Below, in pieces: positions 55,181 through 63,380 of a stretch of 64,000 nucleotides of DNA. Both the position numbers and the translations under genes were made by a program. How positions within the stretch are numbered: position 1 is the stretch's first letter; each line of letters begins with the position of its first letter. The notes under the pieces are model-generated. The model made no database searches. It was not told the origin of the DNA and saw nothing but the letters and a program-made list of their open reading frames with translations. The DNA comes from Thermococcus celericrescens (lineage in GTDB: Archaea > Methanobacteriota_B > Thermococci > Thermococcales > Thermococcaceae), in the NCBI RefSeq assembly GCF_001484195.1, contig NZ_LLYW01000029.1, positions 1-64,000 on the forward strand. The letters are read 5' to 3'.

Positions 55181-55324
55181 CTTCTCTTCTTTTCCATTCG
55201 GTACAGAGCCGTCGGGCATCTCTTTTCACGGTTGGGGCTGGAAAATACAGGAAAGTTCACATCACCACAACTCCTGAACTAGAATGGGAAATGAGGGGAA
55301 ACCCTCGCGGGCTCGGCAGTTTGA

Positions 55325-55410
55325 TGGCGCCGGGGCAGGGATTTGAACCCTGGTGGGCAGAGCCCACTGGATCTCGAGTCCAGCGCCTTCCCAGGCTAGG
55401 CTACCCCGGC
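55325..55410 (-). tRNA. tRNA-Ser (anticodon CGA)
   Basis: Folds on the minus strand as a class II tRNA. The acceptor arm is GCCGGGG with CCCCGGC, the D-arm GCC-TAGCCTGGGAA-GGC, and the anticodon stem CTGGA/TCCAG enclosing CTCGAGA (anticodon CGA, reading UCG). The long variable arm TGGGCTCTGCCCA is typical of Ser; the TPsiC arm CAGGG-TTCAAAT-CCCTG follows. The discriminator is G73, as expected for serine, and CCA is encoded. No intron. A TATA box stands upstream. Confidence 0.95.
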
Positions 55411-55432
55411 GCGGTTGAGAGTTCATGATGGA

Positions 55433-55444
55433 GTTTTATAAATC
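55433..55444 (-). promoter_or_regulatory. TATA box for tRNA-Ser
   Basis: GATTTATAAAAC on the minus strand, 23-34 bp upstream of the mature 5' end at 55410. Confidence 0.65.
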
Positions 55445-55488
55445 TTTCCGCGAAAAATTTATTAATTTAAAGTTACTAAAATCCCGTT

Positions 55489-55503
55489 GAAAAGGTTTAA
55501 ATT
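55489..55503 (+). promoter_or_regulatory. TATA box for CBS-domain gene
   Basis: GAAAAGGTTTAAATT, about 40-50 bp before ATG 55541. It lies inside the longer open frame, arguing against a start at 55487. Confidence 0.55.
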
Positions 55504-55540
55504 GAACGGCGCCCTAGTATATTATGAAGGAGGTGACAGC

Positions 55541-56716
55541 ATGGTCGGTATTCTTGTGCAGGAAGTTATGACCGACAGGTTCCAGAAAATCGACATCGCC
55601 GCCCCGCTTTCTGAGGCGATCGGAATTTTTGAGAAGGAAGACCCCGACCTTATTCTGGTCTTCGACGAAAACCTGTACAAGGGAGTCCTGACACAGGACC
55701 TTATTATACGCTCCCACCTCAAGTGGGACCCAACCAAGGCCAAGGTTAGGGACGTGTACAAAACCGCCCCGGTTATAAAACCCGATGAGGACCTGAGCAG
55801 GGCCGCAAAGCTAATGATGGAGGTTGACCTGCGCTCCCTTCCCGTTGGGGAGAGCAAGGCTGAAATCATAGGTGTTATAAGCGACATAGAGCTTCTGAAT
55901 AAGGTAGCGGAGGGCGATTTTGGAAAGAGGAAGATTGAGGAATTCATGACCAGGGACGTCATAACCCTCAAGCCCGACGACACTGTCGCGAAAGCCTTCG
56001 CCACGATGCGCGACCACGCGATATCAAGGATACCCATAGTGAACGAGGAGGGCAAGCTTGAAGGCCTGGTGACCCTCCACGACCTCATCATAAGGTTCAT
56101 CAAGCCGCGCTTCAAATCCCAGTACGGAGAAGTCGCTGGGGAGAAGATACCCCCCTTCAGCATGCAGCTCCGCGACGTCATGATAAGGGGTGTTATCACA
56201 ATATCGCCCAACGCAACGGTCAAAGAGGCCGTTGCCACAATGCTCGACAACGACATCGACGGACTGGTTGTCGTCAACGAGGACAACCGGGTAGTTGGCA
56301 TCCTGACGGTCAAAGACCTCCTCCTGCCGATATCGAGGATGGTCGAGAAGGAGGCGAGGTTCTACCTCCAGCTGGGCGGAGACGCCGAGATACTCAGCGA
56401 CTTCACCAGGGAAAGGATAATCGAGGACGTCAGGCGCTTCGTTGACGGCTACGAGGACCTCCTCGGCCAGGAGGGCATCATCTACCTCTACATAAGGCGC
56501 TTCAACGAGAAGTTCAGGGGGGTGCACCTCTACCAGGCCAGGATGAGGGTTGTGACCGACAGGGGCGTCTTCATAGCCACCGGCGAGACCTGGGGAGCGA
56601 TACAGGCCGCCCACGATGCCCTGAGAGCCATAGAGAGGCAGCTACTCCAGAAGGCGGAGCTTGAGAAGGACACGCACTACTACAAGAGGTTTATAGAGAA
56701 GATGGGGCTGGGGTGA
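55541..56716 (+). CDS. CBS-domain protein with HPF/RaiA-like C-terminal domain
   Basis: A 391-residue soluble protein with four CBS repeats (about residues 5-60, 70-120, 135-190, 215-275), the usual sensor of adenosyl ligands such as AMP, ATP or SAM. Each has the G-(V/L)-(V/I) turn motif, e.g. LEGLVTLHDLI and VVGILTVKDLL. The C-terminal ~90 residues (IIYLYIRRFNEKFRGVHLY, RMRVVTDRGVFIATGETWGA, AHDALRAIERQL) resemble the ribosome-hibernation/RaiA fold: beta-strand pairs followed by a helix with A-x-D-A-L-x-x-I-E-x-Q-L. Ligand and partner are unknown; regulation of ribosomes by energy state is a hypothesis. GGAGGTGACAGC precedes the start. Confidence 0.8.
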   Translation: MVGILVQEVMTDRFQKIDIAAPLSEAIGIFEKEDPDLILVFDENLYKGVLTQDLIIRSHLKWDPTKAKVRDVYKTAPVIKPDEDLSRAAKLMMEVDLRSLPVGESKAEIIGVISDIELLNKVAEGDFGKRKIEEFMTRDVITLKPDDTVAKAFATMRDHAISRIPIVNEEGKLEGLVTLHDLIIRFIKPRFKSQYGEVAGEKIPPFSMQLRDVMIRGVITISPNATVKEAVATMLDNDIDGLVVVNEDNRVVGILTVKDLLLPISRMVEKEARFYLQLGGDAEILSDFTRERIIEDVRRFVDGYEDLLGQEGIIYLYIRRFNEKFRGVHLYQARMRVVTDRGVFIATGETWGAIQAAHDALRAIERQLLQKAELEKDTHYYKRFIEKMGLG

Positions 56717-56748
56717 TTTTACTCCAGTTTTTCATTTGTCTTTTTGGA
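56715..56748 (+). terminator. T-rich terminator after CBS-domain gene
   Basis: GATTTTACTCCAGTTTTTCA then TTTGTCTTTTTGG right after the stop codon. Confidence 0.5.
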
Positions 56749-56766
56749 AGCCGTTAACTGGAGTTA

Positions 56767-56813
56767 CATTTTTCTTTTGAAAGCCTCGCCCTTCAGGACG
56801 GGGAGGAGGTCAG
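56767..56813 (-). repeat. Solo fused-end remnant of TnpB-type element
   Basis: On the minus strand CTGACCTCCTCCCCGTCCTG then AAGGGCGAGGCTTTCAAAAG and AAAAATG. The first part matches the outermost right end of element A and the second the outermost left ends of elements A and C, joined through the shared hairpin. About 47 bp, no internal gene. It ends inside the stop codon of the DUF835 gene and could be a MITE-like or excision product. Confidence 0.7.
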
Positions 56814-57913
56814 TGGCTGAATTCCCTCTCCAGTATCCTTCTCTGGCGCGGCTCCAGGGTCCTGAGGTTGGCCACCAGTATGATCGTGCCCCCAGCGCTG
56901 ACTACCCGATCCTTGACGTTGAGCAGAAATTTAACGGCGTTCTCGAATCCGTTCTCGAGCATCAGGTACTCAAGGGCATCGATATAGATCAAACCGTACC
57001 CCTGGCCAATGGCACGGGTTATAAGATCGGTCAGGATATCTATCTTCGTCGGACCCATGGCGTAGATTGTCGGTGATTCCTCCAGCTTGCCTTCCTTCGC
57101 GCGGGTTATCCAGAACACCAGCGTGTTGGGGTGGATGTTCTCTTTCAGCATCCCCACGTCCTCACGGGTTATGAGTATGACGCCCGGTTTATCCCACACG
57201 TTTCCAAACCTGTGAACCACTTCCTCCCGTGTCGGGAACAGGTACGCCCCGGGAGGTATTTTCACGTCGGTAGGGGGCATCACTGGAGTCAGCGGGTAGA
57301 ACACAAATTTCGTTGCGCCGGTAGCGGTCATTAATCTGAACACCGCCCCCATAAAAAAGCCAATCGGTGCGAACCACTCGATGAACCTGGTCACCGGGTA
57401 GGTCAAGTTGAGTGCCCCGAGAAGTATCAATCCCCATGGGAACATCATCTCGACCCAGTGGTGGGATACAACGTATTTTCTCAGGACGTTGCCAACGTAG
57501 ATGAGCCCCCCACCGAAGGCAAGCGACGGTAGGATGGCCCGCGTTGTTGGATTGTTGAAAACATCCGTGGCCAGCAGGAGGAGCCATATGTAAGAGATCA
57601 CTGAGAACAGGGAGATGTAAACCACGTGCTTAAGCCGGCTTTCCCCGTATTTCAAATGAACCGCTCCCCACATCAACAGAAACGCAATGATGAAGTTCGG
57701 AATCTTGGAGGCGATTGCGTAGGCATCCGGGTGCAGTATAATTCCCAAAGGTTCAAGGATGTAACTCTCAACGTCGAGGGCATCTATGAAAAACGCTGTC
57801 GTTAAGATGGCCCATCCCTTTTCCCGGGTCCTGTATGCCTTATAAAAAACGGCCACGAAAAGAACCCACCTCGAAATAAAGTTGAGGTAGGGAACGAAAG
57901 ACTCACCGTTCAT
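56810..57913 (-). CDS. Membrane protein with C-terminal DUF835 domain
   Basis: A 367-residue protein with about seven membrane spans in residues 1-205 and a soluble DUF835 domain at about 225-367. The domain has the archaeal pattern: PGAYLFPTREEVVHRF, GVILITRE, TLVFWIT, GYGLIYIDALEYLMLENGFENAVKFL, and the closing GGTIILVANLRTLEPRQRRILERE. DUF835 is a degenerate RecA/KaiC-like module in Thermococcales; the seven-span part may be a sensor. Its ATG overlaps the nucleotidylyltransferase gene stop by 4 nt, so it is third in an operon uppP - GlmU-like - DUF835. The stop lies within a transposon-end remnant. Confidence 0.75.
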   Translation of the reverse strand: MNGESFVPYLNFISRWVLFVAVFYKAYRTREKGWAILTTAFFIDALDVESYILEPLGIILHPDAYAIASKIPNFIIAFLLMWGAVHLKYGESRLKHVVYISLFSVISYIWLLLLATDVFNNPTTRAILPSLAFGGGLIYVGNVLRKYVVSHHWVEMMFPWGLILLGALNLTYPVTRFIEWFAPIGFFMGAVFRLMTATGATKFVFYPLTPVMPPTDVKIPPGAYLFPTREEVVHRFGNVWDKPGVILITREDVGMLKENIHPNTLVFWITRAKEGKLEESPTIYAMGPTKIDILTDLITRAIGQGYGLIYIDALEYLMLENGFENAVKFLLNVKDRVVSAGGTIILVANLRTLEPRQRRILEREFSH

Positions 57914-59169
57914 CTCGTCATCACCGTTTTCTCCTGCTTCACGGTGACAATGTGCCCCTGTGGCACATTTCTATCAACTATAACACCCGGCCCGATAAAA
58001 GAGTTACTTCCTATCTTTCTACCGGGGTAGATGCTGACGTTTATGCCCACCTTGACGTTGTGACCGATTATCGCACCGAGCTTGTGCCTGCCGCTGTCCT
58101 CGAGCTTGCCCTTAACCTCAACCTTCACGTTGCCCCTGTCGTGTCTGAGGTTAGCTGTTATCGTCCCCGCGCCCAGGTTGGTGTTCTCCCCGATTATTGA
58201 GTCGCCGACGTAGTTGAGGTGGGGTGCATTGCTGCCGTCCATTATTATGGAGTTCTTGACCTCCACCGCGTTGCCCACGTGACAGCCGTCTCCTATGCTG
58301 GTGGCAGGCCGTATGAAGCAGTTGGGGCCAATTCTGGAGTTCCTTCCTATCTTAACCGGACCCACGATATACGCGCCGCTCCGGACAACTGTGCCTTCTC
58401 CAATCTCAACCGGCGGGACTATCGTGGTCCCCGCCTCGACTATACCCCGTATTTCGTGCCTCAGCCTGTTCTTCAGGAGGTATTCGTTGAGCTCAAGGAG
58501 GTTCCAGGGCCTGCCTATGTCGTTCCAGTAGCCGGAGTAAACCGCGTATGCCACCCTTCTGCCCGCCCATATCATGAGGTTGAGGGTGTCCGTTATCTCG
58601 TACTCGCCGCGCTTGCTCACGGGGGTCTTCCCGATGAACTCGAAGACCTCGGGCTTGAATATGTAAACACCGAGGTTGGCGTAGCCGGAAACCTTCCCGG
58701 GTTTCTCCTTCACCCCGGAAACGAGGCTCCCCTCGACCTCGATCTTACCAAAGTGGCTGAGGTCATCGAACTCTTTAACTAGAAGGGCCGCGTCGGCCTT
58801 TTCCCTCCTGAAGACCCCTATCAAATCCTTTACACCCTCGATCTCAAAGTAAATGTCACCGTTGGCCACTATGAACTCCTCTTCCCCGATGTGCTTCCGG
58901 GCAGACTCTATTGCCTTGGCAGTCCCCTCACCGGGCAGTTGCTCGACGTAGGTTATCGGTTTGCCGTTGAACTCATCGCCTAGGGCCTTAATCAGCTTCT
59001 CCTTCTCGTAGCGAACAACGATGATGAACTCATCCACGAAAGGGTCGAGGTTCTCAAGAACGTACCCGATTATAGGTCTGTTGGCCACCTTGAGTATGAC
59101 CTTCGGCCTATCATCCGTCAGCGGCCGGAGCCGTTCACCCTTTCCCGCGGCAAGAACAACAGCCTTCAC
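57910..59169 (-). CDS. Sugar-1-phosphate nucleotidylyltransferase/acetyltransferase (GlmU-like)
   Basis: A 419-residue bifunctional enzyme. The N-terminal half is a nucleotidylyltransferase (VKAVVLAAGKGERLRPLTDDRPK, with GYANLGVYIF and a conserved GYWNDIGRPWNLLE). The C-terminal half is a left-handed beta-helix of hexapeptide repeats ending in an acyltransferase loop, as in archaeal GlmU-type enzymes that make UDP-GlcNAc or dTDP-sugars. GTG 59169 is the start: the longer frame is antisense to uppP, and GTGA gives a 4-nt overlap with the uppP stop. The operon links sugar-nucleotide formation with polyprenyl carrier recycling. Confidence 0.9.
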   Translation of the reverse strand: MKAVVLAAGKGERLRPLTDDRPKVILKVANRPIIGYVLENLDPFVDEFIIVVRYEKEKLIKALGDEFNGKPITYVEQLPGEGTAKAIESARKHIGEEEFIVANGDIYFEIEGVKDLIGVFRREKADAALLVKEFDDLSHFGKIEVEGSLVSGVKEKPGKVSGYANLGVYIFKPEVFEFIGKTPVSKRGEYEITDTLNLMIWAGRRVAYAVYSGYWNDIGRPWNLLELNEYLLKNRLRHEIRGIVEAGTTIVPPVEIGEGTVVRSGAYIVGPVKIGRNSRIGPNCFIRPATSIGDGCHVGNAVEVKNSIIMDGSNAPHLNYVGDSIIGENTNLGAGTITANLRHDRGNVKVEVKGKLEDSGRHKLGAIIGHNVKVGINVSIYPGRKIGSNSFIGPGVIVDRNVPQGHIVTVKQEKTVMTR

Positions 59170-59981
59170 ATGACCACCCCCATCAGGTAAACCGCGATTG
59201 CGATTAAACCGAAGGACACGAGGAACGCCCGCCTGCCCACCGCGCCGGCAAGTTTGAGGAGAAGCTTCATCGTTACAAAGCTCACTACGAACGCCGCCAG
59301 GAACGCGGCGAAGAGCAGCGCGACGGGAAGCTCCGGATCCCATCCTCCCATGAAAGCGAGCTTCAGGACCAGGTACACGGGTGCCACCAGGAAGCTCAGC
59401 TCAAGGGCCCGCTTTACGTCCATACCGGTGCTCACAAGGCCGAGGAGAACAAAGCCACTCCTTGAGAGTCCTCCGATTAGGGCGATGCCCTGGGCCAGCC
59501 CGGAGATCACTGCATCCACCAGGGTGGCCTCGTCCTTTTTCTCCCGGATGCTGCTTTCGATCCCTTCAAGGGGTGCCCGAACGCGCGTACCAGCCAGGAG
59601 ACCCACCAGAATCATCCCAAGGCCGGCGATCGCGTTTATCAGGTCGGAGGTACCGGGATTCACTGCGTCGGAAACCGTCTTCAGGACGGGGTACCCCACC
59701 AGCAGGGTGAACACGGAGGCGTAGATGAAGTACATCGTGTCCGAATCAAGACGTCTTTTAATCGCATTGTGGGAGCCGAGCGCTATCAGCTCCCTGAAAT
59801 AGAAGAGGACAGCAAACGTCACACCTAGATAGGAGGGAACGAGATAATCTCCATACGATGGTGCAATAGCCCCTAGAAGGGCCGTGACGGAGTGACCCTC
59901 CGGACCGACCGGGAGCCAAGAGCCAAGCGCGATTATCATTCCGGAAATCAGCGGTGCAACGTAGTCCACAGGCGATATCAT
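59166..59981 (-). CDS. uppP: Undecaprenyl-diphosphatase (UppP/BacA family)
   Basis: Integral membrane phosphatase that recycles the polyprenyl diphosphate carrier. 271 residues with about eight spans. The two family motifs are visible: GSWLPVGPEGHSVTA (an E-x-S-like first motif, in which the usual LPVSSSGH appears as LPVGPEGH) and GLAQGIALIGGLSRSGFV (second, PGxSRSG-like as IGGLSRSG). The first-motif change (GPEGH) departs from the bacterial consensus but is seen in archaeal relatives. ATG 59981 preferred over GTG three codons earlier. First gene of the operon; TATA box CCGTTTAAATTC on the minus strand near 59998-60009. Confidence 0.88.
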   Translation of the reverse strand: MISPVDYVAPLISGMIIALGSWLPVGPEGHSVTALLGAIAPSYGDYLVPSYLGVTFAVLFYFRELIALGSHNAIKRRLDSDTMYFIYASVFTLLVGYPVLKTVSDAVNPGTSDLINAIAGLGMILVGLLAGTRVRAPLEGIESSIREKKDEATLVDAVISGLAQGIALIGGLSRSGFVLLGLVSTGMDVKRALELSFLVAPVYLVLKLAFMGGWDPELPVALLFAAFLAAFVVSFVTMKLLLKLAGAVGRRAFLVSFGLIAIAVYLMGVVM

Positions 59982-59997
59982 GGCAACCACAGAAGAA

Positions 59998-60009
59998 TTT
60001 AAACGGCCT
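59998..60009 (-). promoter_or_regulatory. TATA box for uppP operon
   Basis: CCGTTTAAATTC on the minus strand, about 20-28 bp upstream of the 59981 start; near-leaderless. Confidence 0.45.
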
Positions 60010-60036
60010 AAAACATAAACTTTTCGAGGGATTCGG

Positions 60037-60843
60037 ATGAGGCTGACCGTGATCTACGAGAACCATGCGGGGTTCGTGAAGGGCCTCCTGGGCGGGCACG
60101 GATTCTCCGCCCTTGTGGAGCACAGGGGCAGAAGGGTGCTCATCGACACAGGAACCGACGGGGAGGTGCTTCTCAGCAACATGACCAAGCTTGGAATTGA
60201 TCCGGGGGAAATAGACTTCGTCTTTATAACCCACGGGCACTACGACCATACTGGCGGACTGAAGGCGTTTTTAAATGCGCGGGAGGAGCCAGTGACGGTC
60301 ATCGCCCACCCAGGAATCTTCCGGCGCAGGGTGGCACTGAAACCCCACAGGAGGGATATAGGAATCCCCTTTGACAGGGGGGAGCTTGAGGGGCTCGGGG
60401 CCGAGTTCATCCTGAAAGAAGAGCCCTTCGAGTTTGCGCCGGGACTCTGGAGTTCCGGGGAAATACCGCGGCGCACATGGGACAGGGCCGTTGGCTACGT
60501 TGAGGAGAACGGCCGCCTCATCAGAGACCCGGTCCCCGACGATATCGCCCTGATCATCGACCTGGGAGACGGGGTCGCCGTCGTCACCGGTTGCGGTCAC
60601 TCTGGAGTTCTGAACATAGCGTGGCACGCGGAGGACGTTCTTGGAAAGCCGGTCAGGGCGTTGATAGGGGGACTTCACATAAGGGGTGCCAAAAAAGAGC
60701 TTCTCAATGAAGTCGTTGAGAGAATCGACGCCGAAAGGCTCTACGCCGGCCACTGCACGGGGCTGGATGAGTACGCATTCCTGAAGGCGGGGCTGGGCGA
60801 GAGGATTGAACCCCTCCACATCGGCAGGGTCATCGAGCTTTAG
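60037..60843 (+). CDS. Metallo-beta-lactamase fold hydrolase
   Basis: A 268-residue MBL-fold protein of the COG1237 type. The metal-binding motif is ITHGHYDHTGGLK (H-x-H-x-D-H), followed by a later H in GCGHSGVLN and the DTG strand (LIDTGTDGEVL). Members of this subgroup are annotated as 7,8-dihydropterin-6-methyl-4-(beta-D-ribofuranosyl)aminobenzene-5'-phosphate synthase, a step of methanopterin-type cofactor synthesis, so it may work with beta-RFAP synthase at 25.3 kb; this is inference. Divergent from uppP. Confidence 0.85.
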   Translation: MRLTVIYENHAGFVKGLLGGHGFSALVEHRGRRVLIDTGTDGEVLLSNMTKLGIDPGEIDFVFITHGHYDHTGGLKAFLNAREEPVTVIAHPGIFRRRVALKPHRRDIGIPFDRGELEGLGAEFILKEEPFEFAPGLWSSGEIPRRTWDRAVGYVEENGRLIRDPVPDDIALIIDLGDGVAVVTGCGHSGVLNIAWHAEDVLGKPVRALIGGLHIRGAKKELLNEVVERIDAERLYAGHCTGLDEYAFLKAGLGERIEPLHIGRVIEL

Positions 60844-60847
60844 CGAA

Positions 60848-60860
60848 CCTTTAAATACCC
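60848..60860 (+). promoter_or_regulatory. TATA box for NOG1
   Basis: CCTTTAAATACCC, about 55 bp before ATG 60913, overlapping the end of the MBL gene. Confidence 0.5.
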
Positions 60861-60912
60861 GGCCGAAAAGCTAAGCACCGCGAGAGAAAAGAGAAAATGA
60901 GAGGTGAGAGAG

Positions 60913-61992
60913 ATGAAGAACCCCTTTGAAAAGATGCCGACGGTGCTTACCGCTGACGAGATTATCGATAAGGCCTTCAGGAGAGCGGAGAAGGCGGCCT
61001 CGGCCCTCACCCCCAAGGGCGGCCCCAGGGCCAAGGCCAGGCAGAGGGAAGAGCTGAGAATCAGAACGATCTCCAACGTCATCCGCGACAACCTGAAGAA
61101 ACTGCTGGACAGGACGCCTGGAGTCTCGGAACTTCCTCCGTTCTACCGGGAGCTGGTTGATACGCTCGTTGACCGCGACCAGTTCCACCGCTCTCTGGCC
61201 CACGTCAACTGGGCAATAAAGACGATACGGAACCTTGAGCAGCGCTACGTCGAGAAGATACGATACTCGCGCGACCCGGATGAGATGTCAAGGCTCCGCA
61301 GGCAGTTCTACGGCCGCGTCGCCGACGTCATCAGGGACATCGCCGACGACCTTGAGTACCTCAACCAGGCCAGAAACGTCCTCAAAGACCTCCCGGTCGT
61401 TGATCTCAACCTTCCGACGGTCGTGATAGCAGGTCATCCCAACGTCGGCAAGAGCACGCTCCTCAGGGTGCTGACGAACGCCAGACCCGAGGTTGCCAGC
61501 TACCCCTTCACGACGAGGGGCATAAACGTCGGCCAGTTCGAGGAGCACTACCTGAAATACCAAGTCATAGACACGCCCGGGCTGCTCGACAGACCTCTGA
61601 GCGAGAGGAACGAGGTGGAGAGACAGGCCATCCTGGCGCTCAAGCACCTCGGAAAGGTCATCGTCTACATCTTCGACCCCAGCGAGTACTGCGGTTATCC
61701 GATAGAGGAGCAGACCCACCTGTTCGAGGAAATCTACGCCGAGTTCGGCGAGTTCCCCTTCATCGTCGTCCTCAACAAGGTGGACATAGCGAACGAGGAG
61801 AAGATAAGGAAGGTAGAGGAGTTCATCCGGGCCAAGGGCCTCGAACCCCTCAGAATCTCGGCGCTCAACGGTGAAGGCCTGGAAGAACTCAAAAAGCGCG
61901 TTATAGAGCTCGTTAAACCTATGGTCGAGGAGCAGGCGAAGAGGATAATGGAGAAGGAGCTGAGAAAATACCGGGAAGAGCTTGAGCTCTGA
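60913..61992 (+). CDS. NOG1-type GTPase (ribosome biogenesis)
   Basis: A 359-residue Obg-family GTPase homologous to eukaryotic Nog1, which acts in large-subunit assembly. The N-terminal ~165 residues are the helical NOG1 domain (FHRSLAHVNWAIKTIRNLEQ). Then the G domain: G1 GHPNVGKSTL at about 174, G2 TTRGINVGQF, G3 DTPGLLD, G4 NKVD near 287, G5 SALNGEG. It lacks the long eukaryotic C-terminal extension, as usual in archaea. ATG 60913 is preferred over the GTG three codons earlier because GAGGTGAG is then at Shine-Dalgarno distance. Confidence 0.93.
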   Translation: MKNPFEKMPTVLTADEIIDKAFRRAEKAASALTPKGGPRAKARQREELRIRTISNVIRDNLKKLLDRTPGVSELPPFYRELVDTLVDRDQFHRSLAHVNWAIKTIRNLEQRYVEKIRYSRDPDEMSRLRRQFYGRVADVIRDIADDLEYLNQARNVLKDLPVVDLNLPTVVIAGHPNVGKSTLLRVLTNARPEVASYPFTTRGINVGQFEEHYLKYQVIDTPGLLDRPLSERNEVERQAILALKHLGKVIVYIFDPSEYCGYPIEEQTHLFEEIYAEFGEFPFIVVLNKVDIANEEKIRKVEEFIRAKGLEPLRISALNGEGLEELKKRVIELVKPMVEEQAKRIMEKELRKYREELEL

Positions 61993-62000
61993 CCCGCGCT

Positions 62001-62010
62001 TCTTTTATAT
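62001..62010 (+). promoter_or_regulatory. TATA box for AlbA/HATPase cassette gene
   Basis: TCTTTTATAT directly in front of the left direct repeat; a transcript starting about 25 bp on would begin inside the repeat. Confidence 0.55.
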
Positions 62011-62079
62011 CGTTAACCACCGTAAAGCCAGAGAAGTTAACGGTAGCGTAAAGTTTTTAGGGTTAACGGTACTTAACGG
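62009..62079 (+). repeat. 71-bp flanking direct repeat, left copy (operator-like)
   Basis: Matches 63373-63443 at about 70 of 71 positions. It contains three tandem units that each start with GTTAAC (62012, 62036, 62062; spacing 24 and 26 bp): GTTAACCACCGTAAAG, GTTAACGGTAGCGTAAAG, GTTAACGGTACTTAACGG. It ends 5 bp before the ATG. Confidence 0.9.
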
Positions 62080-62084
62080 TAATC

Positions 62085-63380
62085 ATGGATGTGAATGAAC
62101 TTCTGACACTCATTCGTCAGGGGGAAAACGAGAGGATAGAGTTCAAGCGCAGGGCAACACCTGAAATCGCCAGAGAGATATGTGCCATGGCCAACGCCGA
62201 CGGTGGCTACATTCTGATAGGTGTAAGCGACGAGGGCAATGTTTTGGGATGTGACATCAAAAAGGCCAGGGAAACGATATCCTCCTCACTTCAGAACGTC
62301 ACCCCTCCTCTGCAGGTAAAAACCCACGCGCTTGAGATTGGTGGCAGAAACGTTCTTGTCGTAGAGGTTCCAAAGTCCCGGAACCTCTGCTCCATCGGTG
62401 GAGTTGCCTACATCAGGATAGGCTCTGGGATAAGGCCCCTTTCAATCCAGGAGATTCTCATGCTCTCCTCCGAGCTGGGGGCGGTTACCTGGGACGAGTT
62501 TCCAGCGGCCGAACTCCCGAAGATGAAGGAAGAATACGTTGAGTGGTTTTTCTCGGCGGTGGAGAAGGCAAGGGGCAGGCGTATCCCGAGGGAAGACTGG
62601 AGCCGCTACCTGAGGAGTGCAAAGGCGATTAAAGGGGACAAGCTGACGAATGCAGGAGCCCTGTTTTTCACCGATGTCGACGAGTTCATACCGCACGCAG
62701 GGGGCAGAATCGTCAAAATGGACGGAGAGAGACCCGTGTGGAGCAGGGAGTTCCAGGGGCCGGTATGGAAGGTTATAGATGGGATGTACGCGGAGCTCCT
62801 TTCCCAGTTCAGCACGATAGAAGTGGTGGTGGGAACAAAGAGAACCAAACTGCCTGAGTATCCCACAAGGGCCGTTAGGGAGGCTATAATAAACGCCTTC
62901 GCCCACAGAAACTACGCAATCCCCGCGGACGTCAGGATTTTCATTCATCCCGATAGGCTCGTAATAAGAAATCCCGGGGGCCTGATGCCGGGAGTGGACC
63001 TCGAAGACCCTGAACACGTGCCGAGGAACCCTAACCTGTGCGGACTTATGTACGATGCAGGCTACATCGAAAAGTACGGCTACGGCCTAAGACTGATCCG
63101 CGAGGAATGCAGGAAACACGGCCTCGTGGAGGTAGAGTTTAAGAGCAGTGCAAACCGCTTTGAAGTGGTCTTCAAGAAGAAAACTGACGAGCTTCTGGAT
63201 GATACTGACAGAAAAATCCTTGAGTTTCTGACCGTTCCGAGGAGGAGCGGGGAGATAGCAGAATACGTTGGCCTCTCAAAGCCTGCCGTGTTAAAGAGGC
63301 TTGAAAAGCTCGAAGCCCTGGGCCTTGCAAGAGCCATAGGCAGAGGTGCCCAGAGAAGGTACGAGATGGTTCATCGTTAA
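62085..63380 (+). CDS. Schlafen/AlbA-2 + HATPase + HTH predicted regulator
   Basis: A 431-residue protein of the COG2865 kind. Residues 1-115 form an AlbA_2 (Schlafen-type) domain with ERIEFKRRA, REICAMANADGGYILIGVSD and GVAYIRIGSG. Residues ~245-355 resemble a GHKL/HATPase_c_4 domain: AVREAIINAFAHRNY (N-box-like), FIHPDRLVIRNPGGL, and YIEKYGYGLRLI. The last ~60 residues are a winged HTH (RRSGEIAEYVGLSKPAVLKRLEKLEALG). It is enclosed by 71-bp direct repeats made of GTTAAC units that look like operators, so self-regulation is likely. The stop codon is inside the right repeat. Biological role unknown; relatives occur as phage-defence or mobile-element regulators. Confidence 0.85.
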   Translation: MDVNELLTLIRQGENERIEFKRRATPEIAREICAMANADGGYILIGVSDEGNVLGCDIKKARETISSSLQNVTPPLQVKTHALEIGGRNVLVVEVPKSRNLCSIGGVAYIRIGSGIRPLSIQEILMLSSELGAVTWDEFPAAELPKMKEEYVEWFFSAVEKARGRRIPREDWSRYLRSAKAIKGDKLTNAGALFFTDVDEFIPHAGGRIVKMDGERPVWSREFQGPVWKVIDGMYAELLSQFSTIEVVVGTKRTKLPEYPTRAVREAIINAFAHRNYAIPADVRIFIHPDRLVIRNPGGLMPGVDLEDPEHVPRNPNLCGLMYDAGYIEKYGYGLRLIREECRKHGLVEVEFKSSANRFEVVFKKKTDELLDDTDRKILEFLTVPRRSGEIAEYVGLSKPAVLKRLEKLEALGLARAIGRGAQRRYEMVHR

